Notes under the pieces: model-generated
What the model saw: only the letters and a program-made list of their open reading frames with translations
The model's database searches: none
What the model was told of the DNA's origin: nothing
Assembly: GCF_014193695.1 (NCBI RefSeq)
Contig: NZ_JACHZR010000001.1
Location: 1,463,309-1,527,308 of the forward strand
Source: Rhizobium sp. BK316
GTDB lineage: Bacteria > Pseudomonadota > Alphaproteobacteria > Rhizobiales > Rhizobiaceae
DNA: 64,000 nt
Direction: 5' to 3'
Made by a program: the position numbers and the translations under genes
Shown: positions 55,892-63,975 of the stretch, one piece after another
Position numbering within the stretch: the stretch's first letter is position 1
How the letters are laid out: each line of letters starts with the position of its first letter

Positions 55892-55983
55892 GGTTCACCT
55901 TATACAAAGGCAAATCATCAGCGCCCGCCAAAACGGCGTTCAAAAACCTTGACAGCGATTCCGGGAAGTGCGATTCTCTAGGT

Positions 55984-56033
55984 GCTAAACGAGAGAAGAG
56001 GGCTTCCGGATGTTTTGTTCGGGGGCCTTTTTC
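55984..56033 (+). ncRNA. Counter-transcribed RNA of the repABC operon (incompatibility RNA)
   Basis: In the repB-repC gap, on the strand opposite to the rep genes, TTGACA (55949-55954) and GATTCT (55972-55977) form a promoter with 17-nt spacing. The transcript would be about 50 nt and end at a GC-rich stem (GGCTTCCGG / TCGGGGGCC, 56001-56027) followed by TTTTTCTTT. This is the known position and shape of the antisense RNA that represses repC translation in repABC plasmids. Exact ends are inferred. Confidence 0.8.
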
Positions 56034-56095
56034 TTTGCCTATTGGCTCCTTTTCCTAACAGTCAAATCCTCGTCAGCGGCCTAACCCGCCAACAG

Positions 56096-57088
56096 TTATC
56101 GTTGTGACCTGACGGCGCCGAACTCCTCGAAGAGCTCATCCAGACGGGTCGTGAGATAATCGGCAAATTCAGGCACCATGCGCTCATCGAACGTGATGCG
56201 CGTCTTGGTTCCGGAGCGTTCGATCTGCGCTGCCTTCTGGCCCTGCCGCGTTTTCCAGGTCTCGCCCGTCGCCTTCTTCGCATCGCGAGCAGCCATTTTC
56301 GACAATACGCGCTGCAGGCGCTGATCGCTGTCGAGATCGGCAAAGGCATCGTCTTCGATGATCGCCTCCACCTTTTTCGGCGAGGAAGAGACCGCATCGA
56401 CGAGAGCTAGCCACCGTGCGCGGCCCGCTTTCGGTGCGGGACCGATCGCCATGATCACCGTCTGTGGCACGCCACGGGCAACGGAGATGTAACGGCTGAG
56501 ATCGGCCTTGTCGGTCGAGAGTGCTGCTATGATGACATCGCGGGCGTAACCCGCTTCTTCCAAGCGATGGGCAAACAACGCCTTCTCGATGAAGGAGAGA
56601 TCCTGCCGGTCGAGATTTTCCTTGCCTTGGGCAATCACCAACTCGTTGTCGCTCAAGTTTTGAACGATCGCCTTGACCTTGAGCCCGAGCTTTGCCGCAG
56701 CACGCAGGCGACGTCGGCCGTAGGCGATCTGATACTGCCCTTCCTTTTCAGGGTCGGGACGGACTAGGATCGGCACCTTCTGGCCGTGCTCGGCAATGCT
56801 TGCCACCAGAGCGTCGAATTCGGCATCGCGCTCGACTGGGATACGATCGCTGATCAACGAATTGGAAATATCCGAGGGGGTGATCTCAAGAACGGAGAAC
56901 CCGGATGAAATCTGGGCCTGCAGCCGGCCGGCGGCGCGCGCCGCCTCGGTCATTTCCTGCAGCGAGGCACCCATGGCGGAGACGGCTCCGGCGCGTACGC
57001 GGTCAGGGTTCTTCTCGACACCGACGGAAGGCGCCGGCATATCCGCCTTGCGCATGAAGATCGAATTGACAGTATCGCGTCTGCTCAT
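56096..57088 (-). CDS. repB: Plasmid partition protein RepB (ParB family)
   Basis: 330 aa from the ATG at 57088 (GGAGAG site), six codons inside the longest ORF. Typical RepB start SRRDTVNSIFMRKADMP. The ParB/Spo0J N-terminal nuclease-like motif is GQKVPILVRPDPEKEGQYQI followed by YGRRRLRAAAKLG, and a helix-turn-helix follows (about residues 155-190: FIEKALFAHRLEEAGYARDVI). It binds the GTT-N10-AAC sites at 57135 and 57211. Start overlaps the small upstream ORF stop (TGATG). Confidence 0.95.
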   Translation of the reverse strand: MSRRDTVNSIFMRKADMPAPSVGVEKNPDRVRAGAVSAMGASLQEMTEAARAAGRLQAQISSGFSVLEITPSDISNSLISDRIPVERDAEFDALVASIAEHGQKVPILVRPDPEKEGQYQIAYGRRRLRAAAKLGLKVKAIVQNLSDNELVIAQGKENLDRQDLSFIEKALFAHRLEEAGYARDVIIAALSTDKADLSRYISVARGVPQTVIMAIGPAPKAGRARWLALVDAVSSSPKKVEAIIEDDAFADLDSDQRLQRVLSKMAARDAKKATGETWKTRQGQKAAQIERSGTKTRITFDERMVPEFADYLTTRLDELFEEFGAVRSQR

Positions 57089-57282
57089 CAATTCTCTCCT
57101 TTCCAATTGGATGCGGGCAAGCCGAAAGAGCGCAGTTGGGAGCTCCCAACATGCTCATGGGCTGCCGACCGATGGTCGGATTTCTGCCAGGTGCTCACGC
57201 GGCGACCTCCGTTGGGAGTTCCCAACAGGTCGGCCGGCCCGCTCAAACCAGATGAATCGGTGTTGATCGGCGAGAACGTCAT
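57088..57282 (-). CDS. Small ORF between repA and repB (RepD-like), contains both partition sites
   Basis: 64 aa, MTFSPINTDSSGLSGPADLL onward. Its ATG overlaps the repA stop (ATGA at 57279-57282) and its stop overlaps the repB start (TGATG), so it is placed like a translated gene linking the two. Both GTT-N10-AAC sites are within its coding sequence. A small ORF called repD with partition sites inside is known from Ti plasmids; sequence similarity cannot be judged here. The product may be secondary to keeping ribosomes moving from repA to repB. Confidence 0.5.
   Translation of the reverse strand: MTFSPINTDSSGLSGPADLLGTPNGGRRVSTWQKSDHRSAAHEHVGSSQLRSFGLPASNWKGEN
57135..57150. promoter_or_regulatory. 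Partition (centromere-like) site 1
   Basis: GTTGGGAGCTCCCAAC is a perfect 16-bp palindrome matching the repABC parS consensus GTTNNNNGCNNNNAAC. It lies between repA and repB and is expected to be bound by RepB for plasmid segregation and for repression of the operon. Confidence 0.85.
57211..57226. promoter_or_regulatory. Partition (centromere-like) site 2
   Basis: GTTGGGAGTTCCCAAC is nearly identical to the first site, differing in the central base pair (GT instead of GC). Centre-to-centre distance is 76 nt, about seven helical turns, which would let RepB bind both on the same face. Confidence 0.78.
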
Positions 57283-58499
57283 GTGCGCCCCCATGCCTGC
57301 CGGATCAGCGTCTCGACCTCTCCGTTGACGGCATCGAGCGCTTCCATCGCCCGGTCATAGGTCGAGCGGGTCAGGTTCTCGCGGCCAATCTCGTAGAGCG
57401 TCTGCTTGGTAAGGCCGGCATCGGAGACCGCCGCCGATTTCACCATCGCGTTGATCATGACGTGATCGTCGAACAGATTGCGCAAGAGGGCCGCGACCTT
57501 CGTCTGTGGAGCATCCTGCGGCTCGTAGCGGGTGAGCAGATAACGAATGAAGTCGTAATTGAGCTCGCCGCCGGCTTCCCGCACGACGGAGAGAAGGTCA
57601 TGCGTCATCAGCAGGAACTGGCTCATGGAGGCCACATCCAGCATTTGGGGATGCACGGTGACGATCATCGACGTTGCGGCGCAAAGGCCGCTCAGCGTCA
57701 GGTAGCCGAGCTGCGGCGGGCAATCGAGTACGACGACGTCGTAATGTTCGCCAACATCCTCGAGCGCCTTGGCGACGCGCATGAAGAACACGCCTTCGCC
57801 ATCCCGGGAGCCGCGCATCAGCGCGCGCGGCGTCGTGTGCTCGAATTCCATGAGTTCGAGATTGCCGGGAATGAGATCCAGCCCATCGAAATAGGTTTTG
57901 CGCACAACCTCCGAGAGGGCGCGTCGCTCCTCGTCGTAACGGATCGCCGCATAAAGCGTCTCGTTCGAGCGGACATCGGTCTCCGGCATGACGCCGAGCA
58001 TGGCTGACATGCTCGCCTGCGGATCGAGATCGAGGGCGAGCACGCGGTAGCCCTGCAGGGCAAGATATTGTGCAAGATGCACCGATGTCGTGGTCTTGCC
58101 CGACCCGCCCTTGAAATTGGTGACGGCGATGACCTGGAGATGTTCGTTCTCCCTGCGGTGCGGCAGGAAGTCATGCGCCTCGCGGCCACGGGCGGAGGCG
58201 GCGAGCAGGGCGCGCAATTCATTGAGCTGGCGCAGCGAATAAAGGCGTCGGCCGTTGCTGCTGACATCGGGCTGCGGGCCTTCCCCGGCAAGCGTCATCT
58301 TTCGCAAGGTCGAATCCGATACACCGATCAGCTTGGCCGCCTCGCCTGAGGTGAAGCGGCGCAAAGTCTTGCTTGCGGTCGGCGGAAACAGGGCTTCGCT
58401 GATCGCCTGCAGCTGCGAACTGATCGTCGACGCATGGGCGCCGATCGTCTCGTCGACGCTACGCTGAAGGGTCCGAGAAGTCCTTTGTGGCTTGCTCAC
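57279..58499 (-). CDS. repA: Plasmid partition ATPase RepA (ParA family)
   Basis: 406 aa. An N-terminal helical DNA-binding region with a MerR-like helix-turn-helix (AAKLIGVSDSTLRKMTL, about 54-70) is followed by the ParA ATPase: deviant Walker A NFKGGSGKTTTSVHLAQYLA (about 130), LALDLDPQASMS and VVLDCPPQLG. It is the first gene of repABC; RepA in this family represses its own promoter with RepB. A dyad lies just upstream (58514-58550). Confidence 0.95.
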   Translation of the reverse strand: MSKPQRTSRTLQRSVDETIGAHASTISSQLQAISEALFPPTASKTLRRFTSGEAAKLIGVSDSTLRKMTLAGEGPQPDVSSNGRRLYSLRQLNELRALLAASARGREAHDFLPHRRENEHLQVIAVTNFKGGSGKTTTSVHLAQYLALQGYRVLALDLDPQASMSAMLGVMPETDVRSNETLYAAIRYDEERRALSEVVRKTYFDGLDLIPGNLELMEFEHTTPRALMRGSRDGEGVFFMRVAKALEDVGEHYDVVVLDCPPQLGYLTLSGLCAATSMIVTVHPQMLDVASMSQFLLMTHDLLSVVREAGGELNYDFIRYLLTRYEPQDAPQTKVAALLRNLFDDHVMINAMVKSAAVSDAGLTKQTLYEIGRENLTRSTYDRAMEALDAVNGEVETLIRQAWGRT

Positions 58500-59220
58500 G
58501 CTCTAATCTTTCATCACGGAAAAACGCCAGAAACGGCCTTTCATCCGTGACGATTACCGATCGGAGCGATTCTGGCAAGGTGCCCCGGTGAAACAAGACC
58601 TTAGCGAGCGGGGCGGTGATCAGCATATTACGACAGAAGGATTACAATTTCTCCTGATATCTCTGTATGTTAACAGAAATCCGCAGTGTTTGGCAAAGCT
58701 GTGTCACCCTCATATGATTTCTGGGATGAAACTGGCGACGCGACCGTTTTGATCCTACCAAAGTGGTCTGGCGCATCCCATTGGAAAGAATCAGCTATTA
58801 CCGATTCCTAAACTTTGCCGGCGAAAGATCATGGCTTTGCGACGCGAAAGGACCCGGTCGCGGCGACTGCGTGGGCATTGACGACGGAGAATGACGCTTT
58901 CTCCCTGGGCAATTCAGCCGGGTGTGAGGGAGCAGAGACGAGTGAAATTCCTGCTCACATTATTTTCAGGACGCCGATCGTGCCAAAATCGAACACAGAG
59001 GTAACGGAATCAATCCGCTTTATTGATTCCGTATCGATCGAAGATGTGAGAAAAAACAGCGCATTAGCAACACGCTAAATGGGCTAGCCACGGCTCGCAA
59101 GAAGGCTCCTTATGAACCACTCGCTTACCACCCAATCATAAGAGATTTCAGGCCCTCTTGCAATGACAGGCGTTTGGCTATCCCCAGCGAGAGGGGGACA
59201 GCCAGCCTCTCAGAAGTACC
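58500..59220. other. Intergenic region upstream of repA with repA control dyads
   Basis: About 720 nt without a supportable gene. Close to repA, TCACGGA (58514-58520) and TCCGTGA (58544-58550) are inverted arms and TTTCATC is directly repeated at 58510 and 58540, fitting the place of a RepA operator. An AT-rich part near 58640-58680 (CTGT and ACAG arms) may hold the repA promoter. An 11-bp stem dyad at 59004-59032 is described separately. An 87-codon open frame at 58815-59078 has no ribosome site and I do not call it. Confidence 0.55.
59004..59032. repeat. Perfect 11-bp inverted repeat upstream of repABC
   Basis: ACGGAATCAAT (59004-59014) and ATTGATTCCGT (59022-59032) are perfect inverted arms with a 7-nt loop. 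No T-run follows on either strand, so it is more likely a protein-binding dyad or a structured RNA element than an intrinsic terminator. It sits between the fuconate genes' 3' end and the repA upstream region. Confidence 0.6.
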
Positions 59221-60498
59221 CTATTCGCGGAATGTATAGCCGGCAATCGAGGCCGGTTTCATCTCGATCGAGAAGCCCGGCCGCGTCGGCGGCATATAGG
59301 CGGCGTCCTTGATGATGCAGGGATCGAGGAAGTGTTCGTGCAGGTGGTCGACATATTCGATGACGCGGCCGTCCTTGGTGCCCGATACCGCCACATAATC
59401 GATCATCGACAGGTGCTGCACATATTCGCAGAGCCCGACACCGCCGGCATGCGGCCAGACCGGCAGGCCGAATTTCGCGGCGACCAGCAAGACGGCCAGC
59501 ACTTCATTCAGCCCGCCCATGCGGCAGGAGTCGATCTGCACGATATCGATCGCGCCTTCGGCGATGAACTGCTTGAACATGATGCGGTTCTGGCACATCT
59601 CGCCGGTCGCGACCTTCACCGGTGTTATACCCTGGCGGATCTTGCGGTGGCCGGCGACATCGTCAGGGCTCGTCGGTTCCTCGATGAAGAAGGGTTTGGC
59701 GAAGGAGAGCTGGTTGACCCAGTCGATCGCCTGGCCGACCTCCCAGACCTGGTTGGCGTCGATCATCAGGTAACGGTCCGGGCCGATCACCTCGCGGGCG
59801 ATCCTCAGGCGGCGGATATCGTCCTCAAGATCACGGCCGACCTTCATCTTGATATGGTTGAAGCCGGCATCGATCGCCTCCTGACAGAGGCGGCGCAGCT
59901 TCTCGTCCTCGTAGCCGAGCCAGCCGGCCGAGGTCGTGTAGCAGGCATAACCTTCCTTCTCGAGCGTGGCGATGCGTGCGGCCTTGCCGGCTTCCGCCTT
60001 TTTCAGGATGGCGATTGCCTCGTCGCGCGTCAGCACGTCGGTGAGGTAGCGGTAATCGACGATATCGGCGATCTCCTCGGCCGGCATATCCGCAACGAGG
60101 CGCCAGACCGGCTTGCCGGCCTCCTTGGCGATGAGATCCCACACCGCATTGACGATGGCGCCGGTCGCAAGATGGATGGCGCCCTTTTCCGGCCCGATCC
60201 ATCTAAGCTGGCTGTCGCTGGTCAGATGCCGCCAATATTTGCCGGGATGGGCTTTCACCTCGGAAAGTTCGGTGCCGACGACCAGATGGCGCATCGCTTC
60301 GATCGCCGCGCAGCAGATATCGTTGCCGCGGCCGATGGTGAAGGTCAGGCCATGGCCGGCGAGGCCTTCTCTGTCGGTTTCGAGGATCACATAGGCGGCG
60401 GAATAATCCGGGTCGGGGTTCATCGCATCGGAACCATCGAGGCTTTGCGAGGTCGGAAAGCGAAGGTCGTAGACGCTGATATCGGTGATGCGGGTCAT
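59221..60498 (-). CDS. L-fuconate dehydratase-like enolase-superfamily enzyme
   Basis: 425 aa mandelate-racemase subgroup member. Active-site residues line up with L-fuconate dehydratase: K219 in IKMKVG, D247 in LMIDANQVW, E273 in FIEEP, E300 in VATGEMC and H350 in WPHAGGVGL. The 20s loop LDGSDAMNPDPDY and YTTSAGWLGY are typical of this enzyme. It removes water from a sugar acid such as L-fuconate to give 2-keto-3-deoxy-L-fuconate. It follows the SDR gene by 63 nt on the same strand. Confidence 0.9.
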   Translation of the reverse strand: MTRITDISVYDLRFPTSQSLDGSDAMNPDPDYSAAYVILETDREGLAGHGLTFTIGRGNDICCAAIEAMRHLVVGTELSEVKAHPGKYWRHLTSDSQLRWIGPEKGAIHLATGAIVNAVWDLIAKEAGKPVWRLVADMPAEEIADIVDYRYLTDVLTRDEAIAILKKAEAGKAARIATLEKEGYACYTTSAGWLGYEDEKLRRLCQEAIDAGFNHIKMKVGRDLEDDIRRLRIAREVIGPDRYLMIDANQVWEVGQAIDWVNQLSFAKPFFIEEPTSPDDVAGHRKIRQGITPVKVATGEMCQNRIMFKQFIAEGAIDIVQIDSCRMGGLNEVLAVLLVAAKFGLPVWPHAGGVGLCEYVQHLSMIDYVAVSGTKDGRVIEYVDHLHEHFLDPCIIKDAAYMPPTRPGFSIEMKPASIAGYTFRE

Positions 60499-60561
60499 GG
60501 TCTTCTTCCCGTTGAGTGGGCCGGCATTCTTGCCTTCGAACGAGCCGGTCGTGCGAAAAAG

Positions 60562-61296
60562 TCAGATCGTCCAGCCGCCGTCGATGGCGTAGGCCTGGCC
60601 GGACGTGTAGGTGGCGCCGGCGAGATAGACGGCGAGATCGGCGATCTCCTCGGGCGTGCCGAGGCGGCCCATCGGCTGGCGGGCGATGAAGGCGGCGCGC
60701 GCCGTGTCATAATCGCCCTGGGCGCGCATGCGGTCCTGCAGCGACGGGCTTTCCACCGTGCCGGGGCAGATGCAGTTGCAGCGCACGCCCTGCGTCACGT
60801 AATCGGCAGCGACCGACTTGGTAAGGCCGATCACGGCTGCCTTGGTCACACCATAGGCAAAGCGGTTCGGCACGCCTTTGATGCTGGATGCGACCGATGA
60901 CATGTTGATGATCGCGCCATCCTTGCGCTCCAGCATGCCCGGCAGCACCGCGCGGATGGTGCGGATCATCGCCTTGACGTTGAGATCGAAGGCAAATTCC
61001 AGATCGGTATCCTTCATGTCGAGCACGGAGCCGTTATGGACGGTGCCGGCGCAGTTGAAGAGCACGTCGACGGCGCCGATCTCTGCCACCAGCGCCTTGA
61101 CCGCCTCGTCTTCAAGCACGTTCAGCTTGTGAGTGGAAACCTTGCTCTCTTCGGCCAAGGTCGCCAGCGCGTCGGTATTGATGTCGGTGGCGTGCACCTT
61201 GGCGCCGGCAGCGGCGAAGGCGAGCGCGGTCGCACGGCCGATGCCCTGACCGGCAGCGGTGATGAGAACGGTCTTGCCGGAAAGATTGCTTATCAT
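60562..61296 (-). CDS. Short-chain dehydrogenase, 2-keto-3-deoxy-L-fuconate dehydrogenase-like
   Basis: 244 aa classical SDR. Cofactor motif TAAGQGIGRATAL (14-26), NCAG (81-84), catalytic S133/S134, Y148 and K152 (YGVTK), and PGTVESPSL after the active site, as in DHRS6-type and KDF dehydrogenases. It probably oxidises the dehydratase product or an L-sugar. Its ATG overlaps the stop of a 49-codon ORF (ATGA at 61293-61296), which is unusual and suggests translational coupling. Confidence 0.87.
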   Translation of the reverse strand: MISNLSGKTVLITAAGQGIGRATALAFAAAGAKVHATDINTDALATLAEESKVSTHKLNVLEDEAVKALVAEIGAVDVLFNCAGTVHNGSVLDMKDTDLEFAFDLNVKAMIRTIRAVLPGMLERKDGAIINMSSVASSIKGVPNRFAYGVTKAAVIGLTKSVAADYVTQGVRCNCICPGTVESPSLQDRMRAQGDYDTARAAFIARQPMGRLGTPEEIADLAVYLAGATYTSGQAYAIDGGWTI

Positions 61297-61442
61297 GTCA
61301 TGGCCTCTTCGGGATTGCGCGCGCGGGCGACGGTGCTGAAAATACTGGAAAAGGATCGGTCAGGATAAAGGCCGTGCTCGACCATCTGCCTCATCGGCAA
61401 AGGCGGTTTTATGCAGGCGATCACGATATCCATGCACTGCAT
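61293..61442 (-). CDS. 49-codon ORF translationally coupled to the SDR gene
   Basis: 49 aa starting MQCMDIVIACIKPPLPMRQM, with a strong GGGAGGGAGGAAAG ribosome site 5-6 nt upstream of the ATG at 61442. The last codons (ATG ACA TGA) overlap the SDR start by four bases, and codon third positions are GC-rich like neighbouring genes. No family recognised. It may be a real small protein or a leader that feeds ribosomes to the SDR start, which has no good ribosome site of its own. Confidence 0.6.
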   Translation of the reverse strand: MQCMDIVIACIKPPLPMRQMVEHGLYPDRSFSSIFSTVARARNPEEAMT

Positions 61443-61551
61443 GGCTTTCCTCCCTCTCCCGTCATCTTATTTTGATCTCGCCTTGGCGAGCTTTCCGGGA
61501 ATTTCGGTCGTCCGGCGTGCGAACCATGCCGAGCGATGTCTTCAGACTTGA

Positions 61552-61576
61552 TTTGTCTGTTTATAGACAAACAGAC
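61552..61576. promoter_or_regulatory. Overlapping inverted repeats, likely IclR operator
   Basis: Two nested dyads overlap: TTTGTCT (61552-61558) with AGACAAA (61565-61571), and GTCTGTTT (61555-61562) with AAACAGAC (61569-61576). They lie in the divergent gap between the 49-codon ORF/SDR operon and the iclR gene. A third dyad, TCTGC-GTATAT-GCAGA, is at 61623-61638, just before the iclR start. The adjacent IclR protein is the obvious candidate to bind them. Confidence 0.55.
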
Positions 61577-61660
61577 GATAGCTTCACGGTCAAGCGCGAA
61601 CTTTTTCTTTTCCGCCCGCCTGTCTGCGTATATGCAGAATGATATTCACAGGAGGGAAGA

Positions 61661-62446
61661 ATGGAGACCGAAGAGTCAGATCGCTATCGCGCTCCGGCGC
61701 TCGACAAGGGTCTCGATATTCTCGAACTTCTGGCTGGCGTCGATAGCGGCCTGACGCAGGCGGAAATCGCCAAGCGGCTGGAGCGCAGCCCGAACGAATT
61801 CTACCGCATGCTCGACCGTCTCGTGAAGCGCGGTTACGTGACGCGGCTCGATGGCGACCGTTATTCGCTCACCCTGAAGCTCTTCGGCCTGGCACAGCTG
61901 CATGCGCCGGTGCGCCGGCTCGCCTCCTATGCGACGCCGCTGATGCGCGATCTCGCCCAGCGCTCCCGCCAGGCAAACCATCTGGCGGTCTTCGACCGGG
62001 GTTCTGCCGTCGTCATCGCCCAGCAGGAGGCGCCGGACTATTGGGGCCTGTCGATCCGCGTCGGTTCCCATATCAGCCTGTTCGATACCGGCTCCGGCCA
62101 TGTGCTGCTCGCCTTCCGCAGCGACGAGGAGCGCGAGATGATGATCTCGGAGCATGTGCGCAGCCGCGAGGAGGTCGATCTCGGCCCGGAATTTCACGAG
62201 CGGCTGAACCAGATCCGTGAGCGTGGCTATGAGATGATGGCAAGCGTCCAGACGGCCGGTGTCTATAATCTCTCGGCGCCGGTCCTGGGGCCGGACGGAC
62301 GCGGCATTGCGGCGCTGACCTGCCCCTACATCGCTCTCGTCAATGCGCCGGCGGCACCCGATATCACCCAGGCGATCGGCATGGTGCAGAAGACGGCGGC
62401 CGAGCTTTCCGCGCTTGCCGGCGCTACGATCGCCGTGCCGGGTTAA
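61661..62446 (+). CDS. IclR-family transcriptional regulator
   Basis: 261 aa. Winged helix-turn-helix near residues 15-75 (LDILELLAGVDSGLTQAEIA, then RSPNEFYRMLDRL) and the C-terminal IclR effector domain with RVGSHISLFDTGSGHVLLAF and ISAPVL-type LSAPVLGPDG. GGAGGGAAG ribosome site. Divergent from the fuconate SDR-dehydratase operon and upstream of the lactonase on the same strand, so it likely controls the sugar-acid genes. Confidence 0.87.
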   Translation: METEESDRYRAPALDKGLDILELLAGVDSGLTQAEIAKRLERSPNEFYRMLDRLVKRGYVTRLDGDRYSLTLKLFGLAQLHAPVRRLASYATPLMRDLAQRSRQANHLAVFDRGSAVVIAQQEAPDYWGLSIRVGSHISLFDTGSGHVLLAFRSDEEREMMISEHVRSREEVDLGPEFHERLNQIRERGYEMMASVQTAGVYNLSAPVLGPDGRGIAALTCPYIALVNAPAAPDITQAIGMVQKTAAELSALAGATIAVPG

Positions 62447-62522
62447 GATCAACAGAATTTCTATTTGAACAATTCATTCACCAAAGATAGGTTGCTGCCA
62501 ACCACTCTTGGAGGAGAAGAGC

Positions 62523-63347
62523 GTGTTCATCGACACCCATCTGCACGTCATCGACCGGTCGGCGCTGAACTATCCCTGGCTTGCCAATGTGCCTGATCTC
62601 GACCGCGATTTTCTCTACGAGACCTACGCGACCGAGGCCAAACGCTGCGGCATCACCAAAGTGCTGCACATGGAGGTGGATGTCGATCCGGTCATCATGC
62701 AGGCCGAGACCGATTATATCAGCCGCCTCGGTGATCTCGTGGCCGGCGCGATCGTCTCCTGCCGGCCGGAAGAAGATGGCTTTGCCGCCTATCTGGAGCG
62801 CCAGAAAGCCGATCCCTTCGTCAAGGGCTTCCGGCGCGTGCTGCATGTGGTGCCTGATGATATCTCGGAAGGCGCGCTCTTCCGCGAGAATGTCAGAAGG
62901 CTTTCCGGCACCGGCCTGACCTTCGACCTCTGCACGCTGCCGCATCAGGTGAGCAAGGTCGTGGCGCTCGCTGACGCCGCGCCCGACGTGCAGTTCGTGC
63001 TCGATCATTGCGGCAATCCGGATATCAAGTCGAACGCCTTCGAGCCCTGGAGCCGCGGCGTTGCCGAAATCGCCCGGCGGCCGAATGTCGCCGCCAAGAT
63101 TTCCGGCATCGTCACCAATGCCGATCCGGCAACCTGGACGGCGGAAAATCTGCGTCCTTATATCGAGCATGTCATATCGAGCTTCGGCTGGGATCGTGTG
63201 GTCTGGGGCAGCGACTGGCCTGTCTGCACGCTGGCGAACGGCCTTTCCACCTGGGTCGCGGCGACGCAGGCCGTGCTGTCGGGCACGGCGCAAACGGAGC
63301 GTTCGCAGCTGCTTCACGGCAATGCACAGCGGCTGTGGAAACTTTGA
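62523..63347 (+). CDS. Amidohydrolase-2 family protein, L-fucono-1,5-lactonase-like
   Basis: 274 aa from the GTG at 62523 with GGAGGAG upstream; the longer TTG-started frame would overlap that site. Metal-binding HLH near the start (FIDTHLHVID), conserved LDHCGNPD with His, and the C-terminal VVWGSDWPVCTL with Asp are typical of the COG3618 lactonases that hydrolyse L-fucono- or L-rhamnono-lactones before the dehydratase acts. The 76-nt gap to iclR suggests co-transcription. Confidence 0.85.
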   Translation: MFIDTHLHVIDRSALNYPWLANVPDLDRDFLYETYATEAKRCGITKVLHMEVDVDPVIMQAETDYISRLGDLVAGAIVSCRPEEDGFAAYLERQKADPFVKGFRRVLHVVPDDISEGALFRENVRRLSGTGLTFDLCTLPHQVSKVVALADAAPDVQFVLDHCGNPDIKSNAFEPWSRGVAEIARRPNVAAKISGIVTNADPATWTAENLRPYIEHVISSFGWDRVVWGSDWPVCTLANGLSTWVAATQAVLSGTAQTERSQLLHGNAQRLWKL

Positions 63348-63567
63348 ACTCTTCCTGTAGCTGTGCGCCTCAGAGACGAATTCTGCAGGATTTTCAACTC
63401 CGGTGATCCGTCACCACGTGCAATCCGTAGGGGCTCTCGGATGGCGCGATGTTTTGGCTCAGCCGAAACTACATCCAAACAATTGCTAGGTTGAACTAAC
63501 TCGGCTAAAAGTTGTTACTGCCGGCCGTGTAAGTTGTCGGGCCGGCTTTCGCAGGAGGGAATATCAG

Positions 63568-63975
63568 ATGAAAGAAGAACCGCATTCCGTGGACGTTCAC
63601 GTCGGCAAGACGATCCGCATACAGCGACTGCTGAGAAAGGTTTCTCAGACGGAACTGGGCGATCGTGTTGGCGTGACCTTCCAGCAGATCCAAAAGTACG
63701 AAAAGGGCTCCAACCGCGTCTCCGCCAGTATGCTCGTCGAAATCGCCGGCGCGCTCAGCGTCGATGTCAGAACCTTCTTCGACGACTTGACGGCCACCGC
63801 TGCCAACGCAAACGATAATCCCGCTCCGAGCGAAGAATTCGTCATTTCGCGTGAAGGCGTCCAGCTCAACGCTGCCTTCTTCTCGATCAAGAACGAGCAG
63901 CTTCGCAAGAAAATCCTCAAGCTCGTCCAGGCAATCGCCAGCACCGAGCAGATGGACGCCGACGCTGCGGAGTAA
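63568..63975 (+). CDS. XRE-family helix-turn-helix regulator
   Basis: 135 aa. The N-terminal DNA-binding domain (about 11-70: VGKTIRIQRLLRKVSQTELG then VTFQQIQKYEKGSNRVSAS) closely follows the pattern of rhizobial PraR-type proteins. The C-terminal half (about 90-125) has a helical LNAAFFSIKNEQLRKKILKL segment. It stands alone near the window end, with GCAGGAGGGA upstream of the ATG. Its targets are not visible here. Confidence 0.82.
   Translation: MKEEPHSVDVHVGKTIRIQRLLRKVSQTELGDRVGVTFQQIQKYEKGSNRVSASMLVEIAGALSVDVRTFFDDLTATAANANDNPAPSEEFVISREGVQLNAAFFSIKNEQLRKKILKLVQAIASTEQMDADAAE

Noticed and set aside
58815..59078. 87-codon open frame in the repA upstream region
   Set aside because: No ribosome site, an 11-bp dyad inside it and no recognisable composition or family.
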